A DNA stretch of 64,000 bases from Phaeobacter piscinae (lineage in GTDB: Bacteria; Pseudomonadota; Alphaproteobacteria; Rhodobacterales; Rhodobacteraceae), in assembly GCF_002407245.1 (NCBI RefSeq), contig NZ_CP010682.1, positions 1 through 64,000 of the forward strand. Reading direction: 5' to 3'. The position numbers and the translations under genes were made by a program. Below, one piece after another: positions 34,541 through 44,950 of the stretch. Below the pieces are notes generated by a model. It made no database searches. It had not been told where the DNA came from and worked only from the letters and a program-made list of their open reading frames with translations. The first letter of the stretch is position 1. Every line of letters starts with the position of its first letter.

Positions 34541-36127
34541 ATGACAAGAAAACTGGTGGCGGCTGCGGCCGCCCTAACCACAGTGTTGACCACGCCAGCC
34601 CTGGCGCAGGATCGCGGCGGCGTACTGAATTTCGCCCGCTATGATGGCTCCACGCTGATTGATCCGATCTATGCTGATCGAAACCCAGATATCTGGATGG
34701 TTGGCAGCCTGTTTGATACCTTGCTGCGCCCCAGTCAGGACGGGAACTCCGTCGTGCCTGGCCTCGCCGAGGCCTATGCTGTGTCAGAAGAAGGCACCAC
34801 CGTGACGCTGACCCTGCGCGAGGGCATCAAATTTTCCGACGGAACACCGCTCACTGGAGAAGATGTGGTGTTTTCGCTGAATCGCGCGCGTGATGCTGAT
34901 CTGAGCCCTTGGGCGGGTCTTCTCGGTACATTGGATACAGTTGCCAATAATGGAAATGAGGTCACGCTGACGCTTTCGGCGCCCGACCCCACGATCCTGT
35001 CGATGCTCGCCACCTTCACGACCGGCATTGTGTCCAAGGCGAGGTTCGAGGCCGCCGATGGCGCGACCGATCAGGAGAAATCCGCTGCTATATTTGCCGC
35101 GAAAAATGCTGGCGTCGGTACTGGGCCCTTTTACCTCTGCGGGTTTGAACAAGGGACCTCGATGGATTTCTGCGCCAATGAACACTACTGGCGCGCAGGT
35201 GCGGATGGCAAACCGCTGCCCTATCTGGAGGGTGTGCATTTTGAAATCATTCCGGATGATGCCACCCGCATCCTGAAGCTGCAGGCGGGCGAGATGGACG
35301 CGGCAGAGTTTATCCCGTTTTCACGCGTGGCTGAGCTGGAAGCAGATCAGAAGATTGATATGAATCTGTTCCCGTCAACCCGGATCATTTATTCGCCGAT
35401 CAATACGCGTCCGACGCGGGCGGATGGGTCGCCCAACCCGCTGGCCGATGCGCGCGTGCGCCAGGCGCTGAATTATGCCACCAACAAGAAGGCGCTGATT
35501 GGCCTTGTGCTGCAGGGCGCTGGCAAGCCGATGACCTCGCCGTTGATGGCGGCTGCGACGCAGTTGGCCACTGAAACCGATCCGCTCTACGGCTATGACA
35601 TGGACAAGGCAAAGGCGTTGATTGCCGAGGCCGGTCTGGCACCGGGCACTGAGATCACCTTTACCACTTTGGCCGGTTCCGCTGATGACAGCACCATCTT
35701 TGCAGCGCTGCAGCAGATGTGGGCGCCTCTGGGCATCCAGCTGAAGGTGGAGCAGGTGGACAATGCCACCCGTGGTGCCAAAAACCGGACGGGTGAGTTC
35801 GACATCCACACCTATGGCTGGGTCAATGACGTGAATGATCCAAGTCAGGTCACCGGTTGGCTGGGCTATTTCCCGACAGCGAAGGCGGTTGGCACGGGTT
35901 GGGAGAACGAGAAGTTCAACAGCCTGTTCGAAGCCTCGGCGACGGAAATGGATGCAGAGTCCCGCGCTGGCCAATATGCCGAGATGCAATCGATCTATGC
36001 AGAGGCGGCGCCATTGCTGTTCATGTATGAGACGCCGTTTGCCGTGGCCGTGGCCAAGAGTGTCAGCGGATATGTGCAGACGCCGTTGGGCAACAACCTG
36101 TTCGAGGAGGCGTCGATCAACCGTTGA
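34541..36127 (+). CDS. Dpp-type peptide ABC transporter, periplasmic binding protein
   Basis: 528 aa family 5 solute-binding protein. Signal peptide of about 22 residues ending TPALAQ. The family pattern appears in PGLAEAYAVSEEGTTVTLTL, REGIKFSDGTPLTGEDVVFSL and RVRQALNYATNKKALIGLVL. It should bind dipeptides or similar ligands and deliver them to the permease encoded next. A strong ribosome site (GGGAGG) precedes the ATG. A 9-bp stem-loop separates it from the permease gene. Confidence 0.9.
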   Translation: MTRKLVAAAAALTTVLTTPALAQDRGGVLNFARYDGSTLIDPIYADRNPDIWMVGSLFDTLLRPSQDGNSVVPGLAEAYAVSEEGTTVTLTLREGIKFSDGTPLTGEDVVFSLNRARDADLSPWAGLLGTLDTVANNGNEVTLTLSAPDPTILSMLATFTTGIVSKARFEAADGATDQEKSAAIFAAKNAGVGTGPFYLCGFEQGTSMDFCANEHYWRAGADGKPLPYLEGVHFEIIPDDATRILKLQAGEMDAAEFIPFSRVAELEADQKIDMNLFPSTRIIYSPINTRPTRADGSPNPLADARVRQALNYATNKKALIGLVLQGAGKPMTSPLMAAATQLATETDPLYGYDMDKAKALIAEAGLAPGTEITFTTLAGSADDSTIFAALQQMWAPLGIQLKVEQVDNATRGAKNRTGEFDIHTYGWVNDVNDPSQVTGWLGYFPTAKAVGTGWENEKFNSLFEASATEMDAESRAGQYAEMQSIYAEAAPLLFMYETPFAVAVAKSVSGYVQTPLGNNLFEEASINR

Positions 36128-36148
36128 TCGATTGCTTTGGACAACCAA

Positions 36149-36177
36149 GCGCCGTCAGCCCAGCTGGTTGACGGCGC
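36149..36177 (+). terminator. Intercistronic stem-loop after the peptide-binding protein gene
   Basis: Perfect 9-bp stem GCGCCGTCA/TGACGGCGC, loop of 11 bases containing the small palindrome CCAGCTGG, 22 bases after the stop. No T run. Probably protects or attenuates the transcript so that the binding protein is made in excess over the permease. Confidence 0.55.
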
Positions 36178-36195
36178 CTACGAACGGATGCCGAA

Positions 36196-37137
36196 ATGGC
36201 CACTATTCAGTATATTCTCAAGCGCCTGGCACTGATGGCGGTGACCTTCTTTTTGGTCATGATCATCATCTTTTTGCTGGTGCGCCTGTTGCCGGGGGAT
36301 CCGGCTATCGCCATTGCAGGGGATCGTGCGTCCGACGCTGATCTGGCTGCCATTCGCGAACGATTGGGGCTGAACCAACCCTTGGTGGTCCAGTTCTGGC
36401 AGTTCCTGTCCAACACCGTTCAGGGGGATCTGGGACGGTCGATCCTGATGCGCGCACCGGTGCTGGATGTGATTGCCAGTCGCCTGCCAACGACGCTGTT
36501 TCTGACCACCTATGCGGTGGCCTTGTCCGTGCTGATCGCGGGGCCGCTTGCTTTTGTTGCGGCACTCAACCGGGGGCGCTGGCCAGATGCGGTGATCCGA
36601 ACCGTCTTTCAGGTCGGTCTGTCGATGCCGGTGTTTTATATTGGACTGATATTGCTCACGTTTCTGGCGGCACAGCTGCGCTGGTTCCCGGTGGGCGGAT
36701 ATGGCGACAGTTTTGCGGAACGGCTCTACCACCTGTTTCTGCCGTCGGTGGCGGTGGCGCTCTACACCTCTGCGATCATCATGCGGAACCTGCGGTCGGC
36801 CATCGTTGAGGTGGTGGATGCGGAATATGTTGAATTTGCCCGAGCCAAAGGGCTGTCGGCCTGGCAGATCCTTGGGCGGCACGTGCTGCGAAATGCGCTG
36901 ATTTCCACAGTCACGCTGCTGGGTTTGTCCATTGGCAACCTAATGAGCGGCACTTTGGTTACCGAGACGGTATTCGCCGTTCCGGGGGTGGGCCGGTTGA
37001 TGCTGGAGGCGATTTTTGCCCGTGACTATCCGCTGATCCAGGGGCTGACCCTGACCTTTGCCGTGCTGGTGTCGATCGTGTTCCTGCTGACCGATCTGAT
37101 CCAAAGCGCCCTAGACCCGAGGATGCGCCTGACATGA
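36196..37137 (+). CDS. Peptide ABC transporter permease, DppB type
   Basis: 313 aa with six hydrophobic segments. The N-terminus ILKRLALMAVTFFLVMIIIFLLVRLLPGDP is the DppB/OppB start (first helix then RLLPGDP). The EAA loop that docks the ATPase reads EVVDAEYVEFARAKGLSAWQ and continues into RHVLRNALI. It overlaps the dppC-like start by 4 bases. Confidence 0.9.
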   Translation: MATIQYILKRLALMAVTFFLVMIIIFLLVRLLPGDPAIAIAGDRASDADLAAIRERLGLNQPLVVQFWQFLSNTVQGDLGRSILMRAPVLDVIASRLPTTLFLTTYAVALSVLIAGPLAFVAALNRGRWPDAVIRTVFQVGLSMPVFYIGLILLTFLAAQLRWFPVGGYGDSFAERLYHLFLPSVAVALYTSAIIMRNLRSAIVEVVDAEYVEFARAKGLSAWQILGRHVLRNALISTVTLLGLSIGNLMSGTLVTETVFAVPGVGRLMLEAIFARDYPLIQGLTLTFAVLVSIVFLLTDLIQSALDPRMRLT

Positions 37138-38000
37138 CTGATGCCACACTCCAGTCGCCCGAGGCGACACACCCGCAGCAGAGCCGGTGGCAGATTGCCC
37201 TGCGCAAACCCGGCTTCATGATTGGTGTCGCGATTATCGCAGTCTCGACGCTGCTGGCCATCGCGCCGGGGCTGTTCGCCCCATATGACCCCAACTTCAT
37301 TGACTATAACGCGGTGCGCCAGCCGCCGAGCTGGGCGCATCCCTTTGGCACCGACATGCTGGGCCGGGACAGTTTAAGCCGGGTGATCTCGGCCTATTCG
37401 GTGAATATGCAGATGGCAGTTCTGGCCACGGTTTTTGCGATGCTGATTGGCGTCACCATTGGCGCATTGGTCGGATATTATCGTGGTATTGCGGACATGA
37501 TCTTTGGCCGGGTGGTGGACGCGGTCATCACCTTTCCGTTTCTGGTTCTGGTGATTGCGGTTGTTGCCGTACTGGGGCCGGGACTGGTCAATATGTATAT
37601 CGCCATCACAGTGGTTGGCTGGGTGTATTACGCACGCCTGATGCGCGCCGAGGTGATCACCCAGATGGGCAACGATTATGCCTCAGCAGGGGTGGTGATG
37701 GGGTATTCAGACCGGCGGGTTATTTTTCGCCACCTTCTGCCCAATGCGATCACGCCGGTGATTGTCTACTGGATGACGGATATGTCGCTGGCAATCCTTC
37801 TGGGATCATCACTGGGATACCTCGGTCTTGGCGCGCAGCCACCGCAGGCGGAATGGGGTGTGCTGATCGCTGAGGGGCGCAATTTCATCACCACTGCCTG
37901 GTGGCTGAGCCTGATGCCGGGCATCGCCATCGTATTAACGGGTATCGGATTTTCATTGATCGGTGACGGGCTGGCTGATCTGCTCCGGCCCCGTGGTTGA
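37134..38000 (+). CDS. Peptide ABC transporter permease, DppC type
   Basis: 288 aa, second permease subunit. HPFGTDMLGRDSLSRVISAY after the first helix is the DppC hallmark (FGTDxLGRD). The EAA loop is seen as YASAGVVMGYSDRRVIFRHL followed by LPNAITPVIVY. Overlaps dppB by 4 bases; the dppD-like gene starts 27 bases downstream. Confidence 0.9.
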   Translation: MTDATLQSPEATHPQQSRWQIALRKPGFMIGVAIIAVSTLLAIAPGLFAPYDPNFIDYNAVRQPPSWAHPFGTDMLGRDSLSRVISAYSVNMQMAVLATVFAMLIGVTIGALVGYYRGIADMIFGRVVDAVITFPFLVLVIAVVAVLGPGLVNMYIAITVVGWVYYARLMRAEVITQMGNDYASAGVVMGYSDRRVIFRHLLPNAITPVIVYWMTDMSLAILLGSSLGYLGLGAQPPQAEWGVLIAEGRNFITTAWWLSLMPGIAIVLTGIGFSLIGDGLADLLRPRG

Positions 38001-38027
38001 CCCGTGACAAAGGCGGGGGAAGGACCA

Positions 38028-39026
38028 ATGACCATGCAAGAGACACATCCAGTTCTGGAGGTTCGCAACCTCTGTACCACCTTCCGGCGTGGTGGTGTGC
38101 TGCTGCCAGCGGTGCGTGATGTTAGTTTTGACCTGCGCCAGGGGGAGGTTCTTGGCCTGGTTGGGGAGAGCGGATCGGGCAAAAGCGTTACCCTGCGGTC
38201 GATCCTTGGGCTGACCCGGCGCCACGGCGAGGTCACGGGGGAGGTGCGCTGGAACGGGCGCGATATCTCCCGGCTGACGGATCGCCAGCTGCGCGGGGTA
38301 CGCGGCGGTGAGATTGCGATGATTTTTCAGGAGCCCATGACCTCGCTTAACCCGCTGTTGACCGTGGGTTTGCAACTGACCGAAACGCTGAAGGCCCATA
38401 CCGATCTGTCTCGCGCGGCGCGCCGGGACCGGGCCATTGAAATGCTGGATCACGTCGGGATCCCCGCTGCGGCCTCCCGGTTACAGGACTATCCGCATCA
38501 GTTTTCCGGAGGCATGCGCCAGCGGGTGATGATCGCCATCGCGCTGGCGGCGGAACCGAAGCTTCTGCTGGCGGATGAGCCGACCACCGCGCTGGATGTC
38601 ACCATTCAGGCACAGATTCTGGACCTGATCCTGCGTCTGTCGCAGGAGATGAACATGGGGGTTATTCTGGTCACCCATGATTTGGGGGTGGTGGCGCAAA
38701 CCTGTGAGAGCGTTGCGGTGATGTACGCCGGTCGCATCGTGGAACAGGGTGCGGTGCGACAGGTGTTGCGCGCGCCAAGGCATCCTTACACTGCCGGGCT
38801 GATGCGGTCGGTGCCCCAGGATATTGCGCCGCGCATGCCGCTCTATTCCGTGCCGGGCACACCGCCGAGCCTTGAGATGCTGCCGCGGGGCTGCGCCTAT
38901 GCGCCGCGTTGTGAGGGGCGGACGGAAGCCTGCCTCCGCACGCGTCCACCGCTGGAAACCATCAGTGCCGGGCGGCGCGCGGCCTGTTTCCATCCGGTGC
39001 CTTCCGTTCAGGGAGAAGTGGCATGA
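38028..39026 (+). CDS. Peptide ABC transporter ATPase, DppD type
   Basis: 332 aa. Walker [13 protein letters not shown]-loop [15 protein letters not shown], signature [16 protein letters not shown], Walker [13 protein letters not shown], and a C-terminal oligopeptide-transporter extension with conserved cysteines ([14 protein letters not shown]). The ATG at 38028 has GGGGGAAGG upstream; the GTG at 38004 is in frame but less likely. Overlaps the next ATPase gene by 4 bases. Confidence 0.9.
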   Translation: MTMQETHPVLEVRNLCTTFRRGGVLLPAVRDVSFDLRQGEVLGLVGESGSGKSVTLRSILGLTRRHGEVTGEVRWNGRDISRLTDRQLRGVRGGEIAMIFQEPMTSLNPLLTVGLQLTETLKAHTDLSRAARRDRAIEMLDHVGIPAAASRLQDYPHQFSGGMRQRVMIAIALAAEPKLLLADEPTTALDVTIQAQILDLILRLSQEMNMGVILVTHDLGVVAQTCESVAVMYAGRIVEQGAVRQVLRAPRHPYTAGLMRSVPQDIAPRMPLYSVPGTPPSLEMLPRGCAYAPRCEGRTEACLRTRPPLETISAGRRAACFHPVPSVQGEVA

Positions 39027-40021
39027 CGCATCCGGTGATGGAGATTGATGACCTCAGCCTGACCTTTCAGCTGCCGCGCAGCCTGGTCGATGTGATACGC
39101 AACAGGCCCGGGCGCGCTGTGCGGGCGCTGAATGGCGTCAGCCTGGCGCTGCAAAAGGGCGAAACCCTTGGCGTTGTTGGTGAATCCGGATGTGGAAAAT
39201 CCACGTTGGCGCGCTGTATCGTGCGTCTCTATCAGCCGCAGAATGGCAGCATTCGCCACCACGGGCAGGATATTTTTGCTGAAGGGGCACGCAGCGATCG
39301 CAGCTATAATCGGCGCGTGCAGATGATGTTTCAGGACCCCTATTCCTCGCTCAATCCGCGTATGACCTGTGGTCAGATCCTGAGCGAAGCTTTGCACGTG
39401 CATAAGATGCGTCCGGCGGATGACATTCCGGCGCGGGTGGAGGAGCTGTTGGAGCTGGTCCGGCTGCCCGCTGATGCGGCTCAGAAACTGCCGCATGAAT
39501 TTTCCGGTGGCCAACGCCAGAGAATTGCGATTGCGCGCGCGCTGGCGGTGGAGCCAGAGGTGCTGATTGCTGATGAACTGGTGTCGGCGCTGGATGTCTC
39601 AGTTCAGGCGCAGGTGGTGAACCTGCTCCTGGAATTGCAGGAGCAACTGGATCTGACCATCCTGTTTGTCGCCCATGACCTGCGGCTGGTGCGTCATGTC
39701 TCGCACCGGGTGGCGGTGATCTATCTGGGCCGCATCGTTGAAATCGGCGACAGTGAGACCCTGTTTGCCAACCCTGCTCATCCCTATTCACAAGCCTTGC
39801 TGAGTGCGGCGCCCTCGCTTGACCCGGATGATACGGGCGATGCGATCCGGCTGGAGGGCGAGTTGCCCTCGCCGTTGAATGTACCGCCGGGCTGCCCGTT
39901 TCATGTGCGCTGTGCTCATGCCGCCGATGTCTGCAGGCGGGATGTTCCGCGCCTGCGCCCCCTTGGCGACCGGGGTGAGGTCGCCTGCCATCTTGCTGAA
40001 GAGATCTCTCAAAATGCCTGA
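39023..40021 (+). CDS. Peptide ABC transporter ATPase, DppF type
   Basis: 332 aa, partner of the DppD-like ATPase. GESGCGKSTLARCIV (Walker A), FQDPYSSLNPRMTCGQ (Q-loop), FSGGQRQRIAIARALA (signature), VLIADELVSALD (Walker B) and the Cys-containing tail (CPFHVRCAHAADVC). The Walker B box ends DELVSALD where DEPxSALD is usual, a change that does not touch the catalytic Glu. Overlaps the aminopeptidase gene by 8 bases, which ties peptide uptake to Xaa-Pro hydrolysis. Confidence 0.9.
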   Translation: MTHPVMEIDDLSLTFQLPRSLVDVIRNRPGRAVRALNGVSLALQKGETLGVVGESGCGKSTLARCIVRLYQPQNGSIRHHGQDIFAEGARSDRSYNRRVQMMFQDPYSSLNPRMTCGQILSEALHVHKMRPADDIPARVEELLELVRLPADAAQKLPHEFSGGQRQRIAIARALAVEPEVLIADELVSALDVSVQAQVVNLLLELQEQLDLTILFVAHDLRLVRHVSHRVAVIYLGRIVEIGDSETLFANPAHPYSQALLSAAPSLDPDDTGDAIRLEGELPSPLNVPPGCPFHVRCAHAADVCRRDVPRLRPLGDRGEVACHLAEEISQNA

Positions 40022-41816
40022 CACACTGCGCACGCCGCCGACGGCGGCCCGTATCGCTGATCTGCGTTTGGAACTGACCGCCCGCAATCTTGATGCCTTC
40101 ATCCTGCCCCGGTTTGATGCCCATCAGGGGGAGTATGTCGCCCCGCATGACGAACGTTTGGCCTATGTCACTGGGTTCACCGGTTCCGCCGGAATGGCGA
40201 TCGTGACGGCAGAGACCGTCGCGGTGTTCGTCGATGGCCGCTACAGGGTGCAGGTTGCACATGAATGTGCAGGCCCCGTGTTTTCGCGGCTGCACATCTT
40301 TGATCAGCCGCCGGAACACTGGCTGGCCTCGGTCGCGCGGAACGGCTGGCAGATAGGGTTTGACCCGATGCACCTGCCGCCAGGCTGGTATGACCGGTTT
40401 GCTGCGGCTTGCGCGCAGGCAGGCGCCGCAATGCAGCCGCAGCAGGACAATCCGGTGGATGCCATTTGGCAGGATCAGCCGTCCCCGCCATCGGGCAAAA
40501 TTACGGTGTTCCCTGTGCAATTGTCAGGGCGCAGTTGTGCCGAGAAATGCTTGGATTTGGGTGCGCATCTAAACGAGAAAGGCGCGGAATGTCTGGTCGA
40601 GACGCAGCCAGACAACATCGCGTGGTTGCTGAACGTGCGCGGTGACGATGTCGCGTTTAATCCAATGCCACAGTCTTTTCTCATCGTCGACCGGAGCGGC
40701 GCGATTGCATGGTTTGTAGATTCAGCCAAGCTGAATGACGAGGTGAAGGACCATCTTCCAGCCGCCGTGACGGCCTATCCAATGTCAGAATTTCTAAGCA
40801 CTCTGCGCCGTCTATGTGTCGCGGGCGCGGGGGTGCTGTTCGACCCTGATTTCTCACCCGTTGCTGTCCGCGAGACGATTGCAGAAGCAGGGGCCACGCC
40901 GGTCCCGATGGCCAGCGCGTTGACCCGGGCGAAAGCGATCAAGAATCCGGTGGAGCTGGCGGGGCTGCACAACTGTCATGTTCAGGATGGTGTTGCCTGG
41001 GCGGAGTTTTCATGCTGGCTCGCTGAAGCCGTCCCGGCCCGTGCCGCCCTTGGCCATCCGGTGACCGAACGCGAAGCCGAAGCGAAAATCCTCTCCTTTC
41101 GACAAGACCGCCCCGGTTTCTTGACCGAGAGTTTCCAGACAATCTCCGCCGCTGGGGGAAATGCTGCCATGTGCCATTACGCAGCCACCAACGGTCGGAA
41201 TGCGCCGATACTGCCAGAACACCCCTATCTGTTGGACAGCGGCGGCCAGTATGAGACAGGGACCACCGATGCCACCCGCAGCTATGCGTTTGACCTGCGC
41301 CCCGGAGGATACGACCGGGCCTATACGGCCGTGTTCAAAGCTTTCCATGCGCTTGCCACGCTGCGGTTTCCGCGCGGTACCCAAGGGCATCATATAGATG
41401 CGATCTGCCGACGCCCGCTCTGGGATCTGGGTCTTGATTACGATCATGGCACTGGTCATGGGATCGGGCACCGGCTGTCGGTTCACGAGCATCCCCAACG
41501 CATCGGTAAGCCCTTTAATCCGGTGGATCTGACTGCTGGCATGGTGGTGTCGATTGAGCCGGGCTACTATGAGGCTGACCAGTTTGGTATCCGCATCGAG
41601 AATATCTTTGAAATCATTGAGGAACAGAATGGTTTCTTGGCGTTCCGGAATATGACGTGGGCACCGATACAGACTGATATGCTGATCCCTGATGCATTGA
41701 CTGCGGCTGAACGGTTGTGGCTGAACAGCTATCATCGACAGGTGTCACAACGGCTGGCTCCGTTGCTAGGTGAGGCTGCACAGGCTTGGCTGTCTGCGGT
41801 GACTGCGGAGATCTGA
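40014..41816 (+). CDS. Xaa-Pro aminopeptidase (M24B)
   Basis: 600 aa, the three-domain long form. Two creatinase-like N-terminal domains precede the pita-bread domain from about 310. Metal ligands: D in LLDSGGQY, D in TTDATRSYAF, H in GTGHGIGHRLSVHEHP, E in VSIEPGYYE, E in GIRIENIFE. It removes the residue before proline in peptides. No signal peptide, so it acts in the cytoplasm. The start ATG at 40014 lies within the end of the DppF-like gene. Presence in the same operon as a peptide transporter beside a proline-racemase-family enzyme points to use of proline-rich peptides. Confidence 0.92.
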   Translation: MPDTLRTPPTAARIADLRLELTARNLDAFILPRFDAHQGEYVAPHDERLAYVTGFTGSAGMAIVTAETVAVFVDGRYRVQVAHECAGPVFSRLHIFDQPPEHWLASVARNGWQIGFDPMHLPPGWYDRFAAACAQAGAAMQPQQDNPVDAIWQDQPSPPSGKITVFPVQLSGRSCAEKCLDLGAHLNEKGAECLVETQPDNIAWLLNVRGDDVAFNPMPQSFLIVDRSGAIAWFVDSAKLNDEVKDHLPAAVTAYPMSEFLSTLRRLCVAGAGVLFDPDFSPVAVRETIAEAGATPVPMASALTRAKAIKNPVELAGLHNCHVQDGVAWAEFSCWLAEAVPARAALGHPVTEREAEAKILSFRQDRPGFLTESFQTISAAGGNAAMCHYAATNGRNAPILPEHPYLLDSGGQYETGTTDATRSYAFDLRPGGYDRAYTAVFKAFHALATLRFPRGTQGHHIDAICRRPLWDLGLDYDHGTGHGIGHRLSVHEHPQRIGKPFNPVDLTAGMVVSIEPGYYEADQFGIRIENIFEIIEEQNGFLAFRNMTWAPIQTDMLIPDALTAAERLWLNSYHRQVSQRLAPLLGEAAQAWLSAVTAEI

Positions 41817-41992
41817 TAGGGCCGCACTCACGTTGGAGCGATGAACACAGTGGCGTAAAAATTATCTCCAATCTGATTGAAATATGCTGGGTAAACCGGA
41901 TTGGACCTACGCATTGAATACATGGGTCAACACTTTGTTCAGGCAAATGTGGGAGGGATCGTTAACGACGAGCCTTCCAAGTGGAGATTTCA

Positions 41993-44137
41993 ATGCCAGC
42001 TCTGTTCAATACAATTTCAGGCAAGCTTCTTGCCGCGACCACGGTTGCCATCACCGGTTTGATGCTGTGCTTCAGCGTGTTCACGGCTCTCAATGAGTCC
42101 CAACAGGTTCGAGAGCGGGTCCTGGAAGGCGCATCCCAACGCGCTTCGGACATTGCCCAGAGCCTGTCTTCGCAGCTGGTTGAGGCGACCTCGGCCGCAT
42201 CTGCTCTTGGTGGAGCCTTGTCCGGCTACATTGAGGATGGCGAAGCGACCACCGCCGATCTGATCAAAATAATGGAAGGTGTACCAGGCCGTTACGATCT
42301 TGTGTTTTCCTCCTGGATGTCCGCAATCCCTGATGGCGCCACCGAGGATTTCATTACTGGATCCGAAGGCCGCAATGCGGATGGGATCTTCGCCGCCTAT
42401 TGGACCAAATCGGATGCGGGCGGGTTGAACTTCGAGACCTTCGAAGTTGATCCGAATGATACGTCCGAGTGGTATCGCCTGCCCATCGACAGCGGTGAGA
42501 GTGTGATCACTGAGCCATATCTTTCCAATGAGAACAGGCTGCTGACATCGGTGTCGGTCCCGGTCAACGCCAAAGGGCAGATCGTCGGTGTCGCGGGCGT
42601 AGATATCGTCCTCGACAATCTGGGCGACTTCGTTCGCGGGCTCTCCGTCTATGAGGGCGGCAGTGTGATGTTGTTGGGGCAGGGGGGCAAATGGCTCTCT
42701 CACCCGGACCCGGAGATGCTGGTCCAAGCCTTTGAAGGTGAGGAAGTCGCTGAATTTCAGGCTGCTGTTGAAACGGGTGAGGTGCAGATTGTCTCAGATC
42801 GCGCGGATGGATCTACACGTCTGTTCTACCCGTTTACCGCCTATGGCATGAACAAGACCTGGGTTGTGGTTCTGGATGTCCCACGCCACGTATTCGTCAA
42901 CCCCGTCAAGGCCAGCATTTATGAGCAGCTGATTACAAACGTGCTGTTGTTGGGTCTGACTCTGGCCACTATCCTTTTTTCGGTTCGTTCGCTCGTGCGG
43001 CGTCCTCTGGGCAGGATGCTCCGGGTCATGAAGGACCTGACCGAGGGCAAAGTCCATGAACCTGTTGATATTCCGAAACGAAAAGACGAGATAGCGGCGA
43101 TGGCTGTTTCCATCGAGACGCTGCGTCAGGGCCTAGCCTCCAAGGAAGAGCTGGAGGCAACTCAGTTGCGCGAGAAACAACAACAGGAAGAGGTTGTCAA
43201 AACGCTTGCACTACAACTCCAGCAATTGGCCGCTGGGCGGCTGGATGTCAAAATCCATGACGAGATGCCGCGCCAATATGAGGCGCTGCGCCAGGACTTC
43301 AACAACACGGTTGAACAACTGAGCAAGCTGATCACATCGGTCAATGACTCCGCTGACTCCATCGATACTGGGCTGACGGAAATTGCGTCTGCAACCAATG
43401 ATCTGTCCCAGCGGACTGAGCAATCAGCGCTGCAGCTGGAAGAGACAGCCGCCTCCCTGAGCGAGCTTACACAGAATGTGCAACATGTCGCCGGCGGCGC
43501 GCGCGAAACCGAGGCTCTGGTCACCTCAGTGAGTCAGAATGCAACCAACAGCTCAGCGGTTGCGCGTGAGACAGTGGATGCAATGGACTCTATTGCCGCG
43601 ACGTCCGAGCAGATCACGCGGATCACCGGCATGATTGATGACATCGCGTTCCAGACTAACCTTCTTGCTCTGAACGCCGGTGTAGAGGCCGCGCGCGCGG
43701 GTGAGGCAGGTCGCGGGTTTTCGGTTGTAGCAGCTGAAGTCCGCAGCCTCGCTCTGCGGTCATCGGAATCCGCCCTCGAAATCAAGAAGTTGATTGCTGC
43801 CTCTGAAGCGCAGGTGGCCCATGGTGTCGATCTTGTAGGCCGGACAAACGACTCACTCACCACGATCATGAATGCCATTGGCAGCATTTCTGAACATGTC
43901 GGCGATATTGCCAAGCAGGCGGACGAGCAATCTAGAGGGATTTCCGAGTTGAACGGGGCCATGAGCACGCTAGAGGCTGCGCAACAACAGAACGCTGCCA
44001 TGTGCGAAGAAACCGCTGCAGCCTGTAGCTCTCTGGATCATGAGACGACGAACCTGTCTCGCCTGGTGACATCCTTTCAGACCGGTGATCGCATAGAGGG
44101 TGAACGGAATTCGCACCGCTATGTCGCAGCCGCCTAG
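41993..44137 (+). CDS. Methyl-accepting chemotaxis protein with periplasmic Cache domain
   Basis: 714 aa chemoreceptor. First membrane helix about 10-30 ([19 protein letters not shown]); a double-Cache-type periplasmic sensor from about 40 to 310 ([31 protein letters not shown]); second helix about 315-335; HAMP ([20 protein letters not shown]); a second HAMP-like element ([18 protein letters not shown]); signalling hairpin with [23 protein letters not shown] 41993 has TGGAG six bases upstream; GTG 41981 is in frame. Cache domains of this kind often bind amino acids directly, so it may sense products of the upstream peptide island. Confidence 0.92.
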   Translation: MPALFNTISGKLLAATTVAITGLMLCFSVFTALNESQQVRERVLEGASQRASDIAQSLSSQLVEATSAASALGGALSGYIEDGEATTADLIKIMEGVPGRYDLVFSSWMSAIPDGATEDFITGSEGRNADGIFAAYWTKSDAGGLNFETFEVDPNDTSEWYRLPIDSGESVITEPYLSNENRLLTSVSVPVNAKGQIVGVAGVDIVLDNLGDFVRGLSVYEGGSVMLLGQGGKWLSHPDPEMLVQAFEGEEVAEFQAAVETGEVQIVSDRADGSTRLFYPFTAYGMNKTWVVVLDVPRHVFVNPVKASIYEQLITNVLLLGLTLATILFSVRSLVRRPLGRMLRVMKDLTEGKVHEPVDIPKRKDEIAAMAVSIETLRQGLASKEELEATQLREKQQQEEVVKTLALQLQQLAAGRLDVKIHDEMPRQYEALRQDFNNTVEQLSKLITSVNDSADSIDTGLTEIASATNDLSQRTEQSALQLEETAASLSELTQNVQHVAGGARETEALVTSVSQNATNSSAVARETVDAMDSIAATSEQITRITGMIDDIAFQTNLLALNAGVEAARAGEAGRGFSVVAAEVRSLALRSSESALEIKKLIAASEAQVAHGVDLVGRTNDSLTTIMNAIGSISEHVGDIAKQADEQSRGISELNGAMSTLEAAQQQNAAMCEETAAACSSLDHETTNLSRLVTSFQTGDRIEGERNSHRYVAAA

Positions 44138-44950
44138 ATCAGGAATGGCTCTCTGATCAACAGTTATCACTGCATCAGCACTACACTCGGTAGCCAAGAT
44201 CTGTCTGGCGAGATGTTCCGAACAACATGACACTCCTTCCTGAAGGGCTTACAGGCAGATCGTCTGGGGGCTTCAGGTTGAGGGCTACTTGGGCCACCGC
44301 AGCTTGCTAGAGGCGGTGGCCCCTTGTTGCATATTGGCATCGGCGATGTGTATCGGCTCCGCTCAGCAACAGTTCGACGCATTGACTGGTGTTTCGGAAA
44401 TGGATCGGCAACCAACTCTTGCAGACTCCTGCTATATGTCTGGCACAGTCCCCCGGTCGGGTGGCGTTGGCACCTATTTCCATAGGACGAGGTTCGTAGC
44501 GTTGAAAGAAGACGGGGGCTTGGTCTTTGAATTGCCCCGCTCTCCAGGCTGGCTTTTGAACTGCGCACTGTCATCTTGGCGCATGGTTGGGGCTCGTGAT
44601 ATCCAACGGTGAGATATTTCTTGGTGGCACTTGCCGTTCTCTAATTCCGCATCGCTGACAGCACAGATTAGGTCGATTAGCCGCAAGATGACACAAAGGG
44701 CTCGAAGTTGCGACGAGCTTCAGCTTTCTCTCCGGACGCCTACATGGGGTAGCCGTCGATGCGGTAAGGATCGGATGGAAAGCTCGTTGCGGGGTGCAGC
44801 TTGGTCAATACCGAGAGCCGCGCAGAGAGCGGTGAAACGGCTTCACCGTGTTCAGTGAATTTCTACGTCAGGAACATGCAGCCCAGCATACGGCGGTGTT
44901 GAAGCCAGGCGTAAGGCTTGCTCCTCCAGACTGACCGGGGGTTGTCCGCG
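44138..44950. other. 813-base region without a recognisable gene
   Basis: Short open frames occur on both strands (for example 44289-44612 plus, 44167-44574 minus) but none shows a domain, a good ribosome site or the codon pattern of its neighbours. It may be a decayed gene or insertion-sequence scar between the chemoreceptor and the flippase gene. No inverted terminal repeats were found by eye. Confidence 0.5.

Noticed and set aside
44167..44612. Short open frames on both strands in the 44 kb gap
   Set aside because: No recognisable domain, no ribosome site, and both strands open at once, a sign of non-coding GC-biased sequence.
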